Position numbers and translations under genes: made by a program. Shown in pieces: positions 31,847-41,979 of a stretch of DNA of 64,000 bases. The notes under the pieces are model-generated. The model saw nothing but the letters and a program-made list of their open reading frames with translations. It did no database searches and was not told the DNA's origin. Origin of the DNA: Rosa chinensis (Eukaryota > Streptophyta > Magnoliopsida > Rosales > Rosaceae); NCBI RefSeq assembly GCF_002994745.2, contig NC_037091.1, positions 33,234,612-33,298,611 of the forward strand. The letters run 5' to 3'. Within the stretch, counting starts at the first letter, position 1. Every line of letters starts with the position of its first letter.

Positions 31847-34800
31847 CTCCCCCTTGGATATTTTATGTCAATAGTGTTGCCTAGGCTGAGCGCTTCTAAG
31901 TTGCCTCGTCAAAAACCTTGCCAAGTAATAAAAATACTGTGGGAGAAAAACAATCTTGGTCGAAGGAGAAAAAGAGCACAACGCGCGTGAATGTGGAGTA
32001 GTCGTATCACAATAGAGACAGGTGAAGTCTTCTTATCAGCATCATAAGTAGATAGTATGTCTACGAGAGGGATGCATTAGAGTTGCTACACCAAAACCTT
32101 GCCTGGTAAACCCAGTGGGAGAAACCCGTGATCGAAGGGAAAAGATGAGCAAATGCATATATGTCAAATCAAAGCATCTTCAGGATGTACTATAATTGGG
32201 GTGACCATGCTAAAGATGTGCTTCGTTAAAACCTTGCCAGGTAACAAAACCCAGTGGGACAAAATAACCCTGGACGAAGGACAAAAAGAGTACACGATGG
32301 TCAAGTGGGTATGCTTCAGGATACTCGATCCCCCTGATTTCGACTCCCCATGAAAATTACATGTTAGGTAATTCAGATAGTTTATGTAGACCAATACCTT
32401 GGACATGCTTCAAATGTAGACTTTGGTAGTGACTTGGTAAAGAGGCCTGCACGATTGTCTTCAGATCAAATCTGCTTAACTTCAATCTTCTGATGCTCCT
32501 GTTGTTGCTGATTGAAGGAGAACTTCGGTGCAATATGTTTGGTGTTGTCTCCTTTGATGAAACTCGCCTTTATCTGCTCTATGTAAGCAGCACTATCCTC
32601 GTAGATAATGGTTGGTTCATCAGTGGTGGAATACAGTCCACATGTGCTTCGAACATGCTTTGTGATGGCTCTCAACCATATACATACACGTACTGCTTCG
32701 TGAAGAGCTAGAATCTCAACATGATTCGAAGAGGTAGCAACAAGGGTCTGTTTCATAGACATCTAATAAATTGTAGTATTCCCAATGGTAAAGACATAGC
32801 CAATTTGGGAATACGCCTTGTGTGAGGTAGCAACAAGGGTCTGTTTCATAGACCTCTAATAAATTGTAGTATTCCCAATGGTAAAGACATAACCAATTTG
32901 GGAATACGCCTTGTGTGGGTTTGATAGATAGTTTGTACCAGCATATCCAACAAGGCAAGCATCATTCTGAGGATTAAGGGGGTTTGATCCATTCCTTGAT
33001 GCATAGGGATAAAATAAGCCCATATCCGTTGTACCTCTAAGGTAGCGAAAAATGTCTTTTATGCCATTCCGGTGGCGGCGTGTTGGGGCAGAGCTATATC
33101 TAGCTAACAAGTTCACATCGAATGAGATGTCTTGTCTAGGGCATTGAGCCAAGTACAACAATGCGCTTATTGCACTTAAATATGGGACTTCTGGCGCCAA
33201 TATCTCTTCGTTATCATCTGCAGGACAATACGGTTCTTTCTAGACTTCGGACGACCATGGGTGTGCTTGCTTTTATCCTCATTAAAGCGTCTTAACATCT
33301 TCTAGATGTAATTTGGTTGATGGACCAAAATTTCATATACACTTGTCCTCGGGCTTCAGGTCGAGACAATAATTTGTTTTCCCAAGGCCTTTCATCTCAA
33401 ATTCCGACTGCAGGTGCTTTGCGGTTTCCTTGATCTCTTCAGGAGTATCAATCAAATTCATGTCTTTGACATAGACTGTCATAATTGCAAACCCGGAACT
33501 TGTTTTCTTAATAAACACGCATGGGCATAGTTTATTATTCACATATCCCATCCCGATCAAATATTCACTTAGACGGTTATACCACCTCCGTCTAGATTGT
33601 TTCAATCCATCAAGTGAAAGCTACAAAACTAATGAAGAGCATGTTCCGTGGTCTAGAACTATTTGCATCGGATATCATAAGTCCTTCAGGAACTTTCATG
33701 TATTGTGATCCCCATAGAGATAAGCTGTGACCACATTCATAAGCTGCATATTCAGTTTTTTGGAAACTACCAAACTGATAAGGTAACGGAACGTTATGAC
33801 GTCCATTACAGGAGAATATGCCTCATCGTAATCAATCACAGGGCGTTGAGAAAATTCTTGCGCCACTAAATGAGCCTTGTGTATCACAATCTTATTTTTC
33901 TCATTACGCGCGCTTCCTTACAAATACCCATTTAAATTCTACGGGTTTAACACGGGGAGGTGTAGGAACAACATGATTGCTTATTTCCTTGTTAGCCAGT
34001 CGTCTTTTCATTGATATTGATCAACAAAGCAAGGTTCGAGGTCATCGCATATTATAGATTCAGTGGTCACCGCAAATACTAATATATCATCGATGATAAT
34101 CTCAACCCGATTCCAAATCTCACTACATTTATCAAGTTTCTCTATTCTCGGGAGTGGGTTCAAATGTTGGAGCGTCCCCCAACATCGTCTCTTAGGACAG
34201 ACCCATAATCCGGATTTATCTCATGAGATGGATCGGTTTGAGATTGCGATGTTAAGAGGATTCGTTTGTGCCAAGTTTAACCTTTTCTGGAGATAAGAAT
34301 CCTTTGAACCTAATGGTCTACCTCGCTTCTGGGCAGGGACATATGACTGGTTAACCGCCATTGTCGTACCTCGTCCATCTGGGACTACACATCCTATAGG
34401 GACTTCTATCCTTGCAGGCACATTTGCAGCAAGTATATATGATCTCGTCACTTTAGATAGATCAGAGAAACTGTCTGGCATATTGTATTCTATACTCTAT
34501 AGATATATAATTGTCCGCACTTCAGTACTTTCGTGCGGTTCGGGGATCATGATGAAACATAGTGGGGACATTTCATATTAGTTCATGCCGTTCATCAGGA
34601 ACGGTGACGTTCTTATCTCCCCCTAACGGCGGGAAGACTGTCTCATCAAAGTGACAATCCACAAATTTATCAGTATAGAGATCGTCTGTCAAGGGCTCTA
34701 AAGAGCACATAATGGATGAGATTCATAATCGACATACACGCCCATCCTTTGTTGAGGACCCAATTTTGTACGTTGTGACGGCACAATCGGCACGTGGACT

Positions 34801-37000
34801 GCATACCCAAATGCGCGTAAGTGCGAAACATCAGGTTCGTACCCAGTCACCAGCTGTAACGCGAAGTAAGGTTGGGTAGCAGTGGGCCTCAACGGGACCA
34901 ACATAGCTGCATGCAAGATTGCATAGCCCCACGCAAAAACTAGAAGCTTGGTACGCATTACCAAGATTCTATTTGCGAGACCATCTTGGGAGTAAACATA
35001 GGGAACTATATGTTCAGCATCAATCCCAAGGGATATGCAATAATCATCGAAAGACTTCGATGTAAACTCTCCTGTATTATCAAGTCTTATAGACTTTATG
35101 GGATAATCCGAGTGGTGAACCCTCAATTTCATGATCGGGGTGAGAGTTTAGCAAAAACAACGTTTTCTTGCGGACAATAGTGTAACATGTGATCACTTTG
35201 TCGATACATCAACCAAAACCATTAATATTTAATTGGTCCACATGGTGGTTGGATATGTCCACAAATTTCCCTTGCATTCTGTGCAGAAAAATGGTGGTGT
35301 ATGTACTAGTCTTTGCATATGATGGTCTATTATTAAATATTCTTAACGAGTATGGCATAGCGTGTCATTATATACAAGACCCTTATTCAGAAGGGGATGC
35401 ACCTGCGATGAATTGAGGATACTGTGCATCATACTTTGACCTGAGTGTCCCAAACGGTCATGCTATAGCAAGTAGTTGCTTGAATTAGTTAGCTTCTCGC
35501 TAACAGATTCCAATTTCTCCAATGTACGCGTCTGGCCACACACTTGGAGGTTATGCAAAGATATTACACTAATTTTTCTTAGTGGTTTCAACGTGATAAC
35601 CGTTGGTTCGAATATCCTTAATACTCAATAACATTCTTTTAGAACGTGGAGATTATAAGGTCTCATTAATGGTAGGTTCAGTATCATTAGACAACATATA
35701 GTGGGTTTTGCCATAACCCTCTATTAGGTTGGATTGGCCTGATACAGTTGTTACTAAGGTATGAATAGACAATAAGTTTGAAAAATATCTCCGATCTGGG
35801 AGTATGGTGTGTGTAATAACACTTTTAACCAAACAACAAACTTCCCCACAGAATATACCTATTCATTTATTTAATTCAATGGACCACATGTATAAATAAG
35901 TTTATTGAATTAAATATATTCGAACATAACCACATTTTCATAATCCAAAATAATTGAAAACATAAATCACCAAAATCTGAAGACGTTTCATTCATTAAGA
36001 TGAAAATATGGCACAAGGGGCCAATTATGCTTTATACCCATGTCTTCGAGTTCTAATTCTCGGTATGTTTAGTAACTGCCTGAAAATCCATGATCTCTAG
36101 TGTGCAATCGATGGGAAATGACCCTTCAATAAAGTTGGTATTTCAAGTTCTGCGACCGGCATAATACTCATCTACTGCATTGACTATCGCACAACTAGTG
36201 CGGGACCAACAGTTAATTCCTCCATAACGATAACAAAGATCATGCTAATTTTGGTGGCGGCGGGCCGAACCAGTGTTCCTTTCCACTTTGGCTTGTTGGG
36301 TAGTGGCACTATAACATGGGGCCATGTTTTGGGCCGGTTATACGGATAATTTATGGGCCCACCACTCTTTCCTTATCTCGAAAGATCGAACCTTTTTTTT
36401 TTTCCTTCCGCGGTCACAATTTCTCCTTTCGCAATTAGATTTGCGATGAGTAACATCATTTGCTTCAAGCAAAACTGTTGCTTAGGTACTGATGGGCTTG
36501 GCTTGATCATTCCTCAACAGGAGGTTGTTGTTCATTTCAGTGAGCAACAAGATAGTGATCAATTCTGAGAATTAGTAAAATGCCTCTCCTTGTATTGTTT
36601 TGGGCAGATGGGCTTGTTCAATATCTTGCTAATCATGTTTTGCTTCAGGCAAGAAAACATGCCAACTTTAGATAATTTCTTCCAGAAACTTTCAATTGCT
36701 AAAATTTGATATTAAAGAACAAATAATCATGGTAAGTGCTTTTTGGAAAAATCCATGAGCAACAAATGGAAACTTCGAGTTCTTACAACATGGTATGACA
36801 AATTAGATTAAACATGTAAAATTTACTGGTTTTATCATGTGTGGTGAATTTATGAAGAAAACTTCAAGTTTCTTAAATGGTATTATTGAAACTACAAGTT
36901 CAATTTATGTATGAACTACTGGTTCATCAGGTACCTGCATTTTCTATACATATATTCTAATGTGAAAATTTTGACAAGTAACAAAATGATATTGAATATA
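31847..37000 (-). pseudogene. Decayed Ty1/Copia retrotransposon, gag-int-RT-RNase H
   Basis: Read from right to left, the order is Copia-like: a gag remnant with zinc-knuckle wording near 36270-36080, integrase (35132-34698, with VHHSDYPIKSIRLDNTGEFT), the linker motif RGRPLGSKD (about 34366), reverse transcriptase in two pieces (33887-33696 and 33605-33333), the RT-to-RNase H connection (33200-32856) and RNase H (32762-32466, with TSSNHVEILALHEA). Stops and frameshifts separate every piece. The catalytic YVDD of the RT reads YVKD (about 33470). The region cannot encode a working polyprotein. A 93-bp internal duplication sits at 32731-32916. Confidence 0.85.
32731..32916. repeat. 93-bp tandem duplication in the Copia RNase H region
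   Basis: Two nearly identical 93-bp copies (32731-32823 and 32824-32916), each beginning GAGGTAGCAACAAGGGTCTG. They differ at only a few bases, so the duplication is younger than the other damage in the element. 93 bp is a multiple of three, so it keeps the local frame. Confidence 0.9.
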
Positions 37001-38120
37001 GCAAATAATATCTTAAAAATTGCAGAAGCCATAATGACAAAGTAGTTAGAGTGCCTTATTGACTGGGTTCAAACCCCAGTGTAATTAAATCATTTTTCCT
37101 TTTATTTGATTCTGCTGGACCAAAGAAGGAGTGAGCTTGATAGTGAGCCTATCGGGCTTAGTCTGCGGGCTTGTGACATGAGCTTTCATGCATAAGTCAA
37201 ATGGTGTGTAAAGCCTGCTGGGCTGCTAGATCCCGTGGAGGGAGAGTGGGCCTGTTGGGCTCAAACTGGTCTACCAAGGAATGAAATGCTATTAGTCGAC
37301 CCTTTTGGTAACTCCAATTGAATACGACCAGGTAAGAAAGGATGAGGTTTAGGTGGAGCGAGGCTCACTTAAGTACACAGCCTCATCTGAACCTTGCCTA
37401 GACATCGCATCCAACTGGATTAGCCTAGTTGGAGAAGATTCATAACCATTGTCATTGCAACACGTGGCGAGTTTCTGTGCTAGCTTTGCACCTTGGGCCT
37501 GAGCTTCTAGCTCGGATTTGTTGTTGTGACTTTTGGCTTGATTTTAGTTTCTGACTCAGCCACATTTAATATTCTCAATTATAACATAACCAAATTCAAT
37601 ATATGTTATTAAATCGTAACGTAAATAAATTAATGCAGCGGTTATGTACCTAAGGAAATGGGTTCAAATCCCATTAACGCTTCTGGCATTTCGTATAGGT
37701 AATAAATTTGGCAAATGCTTCTGGCATAATGTCTATATAATAATCGCGTAATAATTTAGCCCATAATGCTTCTAGCATAAAGAATTATAATGGCAGATTC
37801 AAATTTGTGTAACCAAAAATTAAGCCCATAATTCACGCAATACACAATATTTAGATTTAGTAATAAAAGATACACTATGAAATTATTATGGCAATTGTTT
37901 TGGATAAATGTCAATCAAAACCAAAACATGAATTGAATCAATTGATCAATCACCAATTAAATGGAGTTGAATCTGCTTCTGGCAGTATTAATATTAAATG
38001 GTGGTGATAATTACCAATTGGCCATAATGGCACAGTGGACAACATGCTGGGCTGGTACATGTCGAGCTGGGTTCGAATGCCAGAAATAGCAGATTTTATT
38101 TTTGCATGAATATAAAATTA
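37001..38120. other. AT-rich segment with three tRNA-like motifs and repeated GCTTCTGGCA
   Basis: There is no protein gene. Three stretches carry RNA polymerase III B-box-like words: GGGTTCAAACCCC (about 37065), GGGTTCAAATCCC (about 37660) and GGGTTCGAATGCC (about 38069). The first and third are preceded at the right distance by A-box-like GCCATAATGACAAAGTAG and GCCATAATGGCACAGTGG. The word GCTTCTGGCA, or a one-base variant, occurs at about 37680, 37716, 37768 and 37976. None folds into an obviously complete tRNA by eye. They may be SINE or tRNA fossils. Confidence 0.35.
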
Positions 38121-38770
38121 GATTTTGGAAAACATTACTTGATGAAGAACGGATGAATCTTCAGCTTATGTGTGCAGAACTGAGAAGGTTGTCTTTTCAG
38201 CCAATCTAAGAGCTATTCGCCTCTTCTGGACAGTCCCACTTCGAATGGTGTACAGGTCTCAAAACGACTCCAATAGGACTGAAATTTGGAGGGTAGATAG
38301 AAGAGGCAGAGACGAACAACTTTGATCATGTATACAGACTATCGATGGTTCTGGCGGCTTCATTGAAATTTCAAACCAAGCTTGGAATGTAAAGTGGTGC
38401 CAACGTGACCGGCCTATAGAAATAATCGTCCATAATTGGTGCAATATGGTAATGATGCTGTAAGGAAACTTTCTTTGATACTCAATCGAAGATTTCAGTT
38501 TTTTTTTTTTTAAGTGATCATCAGTTAAAAAAGGTTTAAGTTTGGGAGACAAGGTGGGATTGCCTTTTTCTATAACGTCCATAAGAAGACTTTGTAAATT
38601 CATATTCCATCGTAAAAATTTCAGTGGGTGATTTTGATTTGTCGCGAAAGTTGTGTGAAATTAGGTTTTGGCTTCGGTTTACATTTTGTGAACCATTTTT
38701 TCCTTTTTGAAAAGATCTCTAACCACAACCCAAGAGACATGAAATTTCCAATGTCCAGAATGTTCAAGTA
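38121..38770. other. Unassigned intergenic DNA
   Basis: No gene was recognised. The minus-strand ORF at 38603-38259 has no familiar motif and low-complexity wording. It may be the 5' part of the LTR-like segment that follows. Confidence 0.4.
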
Positions 38771-39000
38771 AATCTCTATTTTGTGTCTGGCCCAAACTCT
38801 AGGTTACTTGACCTAGTGGTAATAAGGTTTGATTAGATAATCTCAGAGAATCTTCGAGATATTCATTCATTGTATGATTATCTTTCCTTGTACAATTCAG
38901 ATTCTATGCTTTGTAATCCTCTATATAAAGAGACCCCTAGTATCAATGAGAAGACACAACAATTTTCTCTCAATTCCTGTTTTTTTTACACAGAAAGAAT
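38771..39000 (+). mobile_element. LTR-like segment, Copia type, plus strand
   Basis: The order TATA-like box and leader (CTATATAAAGAGACCCCTAG, 38921-38940), then TATCAATGAGAAGACACAAC and a pyrimidine-rich TTTTCTCTCAATTCCTG stretch, is the usual R-U5 layout of plant Copia LTRs. No Copia coding sequence follows on this strand, so a solo or truncated LTR is likely. Edges were not determined. Confidence 0.45.
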
Positions 39001-39609
39001 ATAGTCATGCTTATACTTAATTTTTTACTTAAGTTGGTAATCTCTGATGAATATACCGAGATAACAGTAAGATCAATAACCCAGAAATTTCAGTACTCTG
39101 TTGTAGAGAACAGGGGATATTTCATACCTCAACAATAGCAATTAAAAAAAGAAAAAAAAAAGTTTGCATAATTTATTCTACAATATCCAACCGTCAATTG
39201 AAGTCTAACTGAGAAACTAAGATCAATACCTCTAACAGTACGTAAATACAAAAAGCCTTGACACCATAAACAGAAGGCTACTTGAGGTCCATCCGTGAAA
39301 ACTACTCTCTCGGAAACCCTAGGGTTAGTTTAGCTAAGAGAAAACGAGGAGGGATATAAGGGCCTAGCATTTTAGGAATTCTTGAGAGGAAACGGTAAAT
39401 GGAGTTGGGGAATACAAAAAGGGGGAAGTGTATTGGTGACTATTTGGGAAGAAATAGAAATAAGAAGACCATTTATTAATTAACACAAGTGCAAGAAATC
39501 ATCCCATGGTTAGTGCGCAGCTAGAGGAGAAATCCCCAACTTTTTGTTTCTTTCTAGAGTTAACTACAAGTTAATAGGAAGTGAGACAAAGAAACAAAAA
39601 TTGGTGAAA
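39001..39609. other. Unassigned DNA left of the Tat LTR
   Basis: About 600 bp with poly-A/T tracts and no recognised gene or bounded element. Confidence 0.35.
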
Positions 39610-40150
39610 AAGTGATGTGTCATTTATTAGGACTCTTTGTACATACATAACATTACTAGGCATAATTAGTACATACTGAGGGTTGCCTCTCACTGTCGGA
39701 ATGGTCCAGTAGGTGTAACCTATGGAGACATTGAGGGCCAAGCTTTCGCTTGAGCCTAGCCTCAGGCCGAAAGATATAATGATGCGCCTTCACGCTATGT
39801 GCAAAGATGGTCTTTCAGAGAGGTCCAAAAACATCAAAGTGGAGTTTTTCAGTCCCACATCGAAAGCAAGGTTGAGGTCAATCCTCACTTCACCTATAAA
39901 AGGTTTATTTCTCTCTCTTCATTCATTGCACATTTTACTACTTACTTCCCGCTACTCTGCCAACATAAATACATTGACTGACCTTAGCATTGGAGGAGCT
40001 GTGACCGCCAACCGTGGTCCCCCTCTTGTCGTTGGTGTATTTCATTTGACAGGTTCTGGCATGGCTTACCTCACTAAATCGTCCGAGACTCTAGATCCCC
40101 TGGTCCATCTTAACGGTATCCAACAACTGCCGGATTCCTGAGCATTAACA
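39610..40150 (+). mobile_element. 5' LTR of a Tat-lineage Gypsy element (left edge uncertain)
   Basis: A TATA-like box (CCTATAAAAGG, about 39893-39903), then ATTGACTGACCTTAGCATTG and a GTGACCGCC..CCCCC stretch, are typical of Tat-lineage LTRs. The LTR ends GCATTAACA at 40150, immediately followed by TTGGCACTGTCTGAGGAAGC, a mutated form of the TTGGCGCCGTCTGTGGGAA primer binding site used by this lineage. The left border is an estimate. Confidence 0.6.
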
Positions 40151-40827
40151 TTGGCACTGTCTGAGGAAGCCTTGAACTAAAGGTCACTCACTCATTACTA
40201 CTATAACGAACGACAACAAGGTAGGCGCGGTCGATCACTCAAAACACCCGTCAACCCCTCAATGCCTACAACACACACACACTGGCATTCGAGACCCCAG
40301 ATAACGCTGATAGCAAGCGTCAAGTCGTTACCCCATACAATCCCCTACTCAACTTTGTGGTAGAAGACAACCCAGGCAATAGCTGCCAGGCTCCAGGCCA
40401 AGATCTTACCAACAAACTTGAGCTAGCGCTGGCAGACCTACATCACGCCAATAGAGAGCGTGAACAAGAGCAAAAATAGAAGGTAGCAGCTCACGACCAA
40501 GTTGTTGAGTTACTGGAAAAATTTGACGAGCTGAAGAGGGCGTTAGGATGCAACTTCAACCCCTGATGAAGAACACCCTTGTGAATAGTGGCATAACCAT
40601 TACTAAACTTAGTCACAAGTTCCCCTTCCCTCAATGGCCGTAGACTAACTATACTGGAAAGTAGATAGTTACTCTTCATCTTATCAATGGCTCTAACTGT
40701 CATTGACGAGGGCCTACACCCCTATCCCAACATCCATAGTCCAAGAGCGTGAAGCCTGTCGAGAACTTTATCCCTCATCAGCAACCTCATCATCTCCATC
40801 ATCCTGATGAGAGGATGATAATTGCTA
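40151..40827 (+). pseudogene. Tat primer binding site and 5' gag remnant
   Basis: The primer binding site (40151-40170) is followed by a leader and a short readable gag-like stretch (about 40290-40480: Glu/Gln/Arg-rich, ANREREQEQK) with in-frame stops. The rest is unreadable. The remnant breaks off where the PPR gene copy begins. Confidence 0.45.
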
Positions 40828-41430
40828 CCTTCCAATCCTATCATAATTACGGGTGCAAAATTCTTATATTGTACATGACATGCCATACTTCAAATTAACC
40901 GAATACTACCAAGTACATCAAGCAACCTAACTGGATTGTTCTATCCACCAAACTTGCGAAGCCATAGAGACTAGAAGCATGTCGAAGAATGTAATTGAAT
41001 TACCATTATTTTAACTATAATTGAAAAGCCAAAATGCAGCAAAAAAATTGACCAATTTCGAAGCTAAACATGAAGAACGATTTAATTACCTCTAAGCACT
41101 GAAGCCATTTGTCAGTCTTGCCTAACTCTTCAAAGAGCATAAAGCAATGCTCACTCCTCACAATCTTAACGTACTTGTTGAGAGACTTCACCAGGGGCTC
41201 TTTGTCGCTGAAGCTTCTGATGAGCATACGAACCAACTCGTGGGCCTCTAAGTTCTCAGTCTTTTTAGGTGCCGAATTTTCTTCTAAACTGGGTCGAAAT
41301 ACAGGAGACTTGAATAGCCTACTTCTGAAGTGGAAGGCATGAGTGGTGAGTCAAGTATGGAGAGTTATTGGGAAATGAGGGGAAAGTGGAGCCGTGGAGA
41401 GGGTTGGGTAAAAGATTTAGGGGCATTAAG
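40828..41430 (-). pseudogene. Copied fragment of the EMB2453-like PPR gene (exon 1 plus intron)
   Basis: The segment matches 26411-26937 of the PPR gene on the same strand: exon 1 from its ATG to the splice donor, then most of the intron, ending about 25 bp before exon 2. The intron is kept, so this was a DNA-level copy and not a retrotransposed mRNA. Readable parts include MPLNLLPNPLHGSTFPSFPN and RMLIRSFSDKEPLVKSLNKY. Stops appear after LPLQK and further on, and one frameshift lies in the middle. A 69-bp insertion (about 40919-40987) has no counterpart in the parent. By eye about 85-90% of exon bases agree. It is surrounded on both sides by retroelement sequence. Confidence 0.85.
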
Positions 41431-41439
41431 ATAATGATA

Positions 41440-41668
41440 ATGGAAAGTGATAGTAAACAGTTACCTCTTTGGGTTGTTGAAGATGACCTTAATGTAGCAG
41501 ATTTGTGGGAGCTTGGTTCTGTTTCTTTCGGTGTGGGATTCTCGGGGTTCCCGATATCGCCCCGAGGGGTATTGGGGCCCTTGGCTGGGAGCTTACCTCG
41601 CTTGTGTATTGGCAATATGAGTCTTGTGATTCCGATACTTGTGCTTAGGTGGTATGTATATACCAACA
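41440..41668 (-). mobile_element. LTR fragment, minus strand
   Basis: On the minus strand a purine-rich tract, GGGACTTGGGGGACT, directly precedes TGTTGGTATATACATACC, which is the junction expected between a polypurine tract and an LTR start. The LTR would run from 41668 down into the PPR-copy border. A second, similar tract (GGGGACTTGGGGGACTGGGG on the minus strand) lies near 41784-41803. The remainder of this element was not found. Confidence 0.5.
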
Positions 41669-41979
41669 AGTCCCCCAAGTCCCAGGTCAAGAGTTCTCTT
41701 GGGTGTGGAGTTTGTCTTTGGTAAAAGTATCGGAAGTTTAAGGCGAGTTCATGCCACGTGGCTTCCGTACGTACAACCACTACCCCCAGTCCCCCAAGTC
41801 CCCAGTTAAGAGGAGTCTTGGCTGAGCTTGACTGAGTGAGGTAACCAGAACTTCACCTTTGTCACCCGTTAAATGGTCTGAATATGAAACGGCACCAAGA
41901 AGAATCATATCGTATGAAAGAAAGAGCAATGATCCTCCTTTGGAAAAAACAACCCAAGAAACCCAAGACATGGAAATCG
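41669..41979. other. Unassigned repeat DNA in the Tat region
   Basis: Probably internal sequence of the element whose LTR ends at 41668. No domain was recognised. Confidence 0.35.

Noticed and set aside
37029..37082. Functional tRNA gene
   Set aside because: A B-box-like word is present, but I cannot fold a complete cloverleaf with matching acceptor and anticodon stems by eye.
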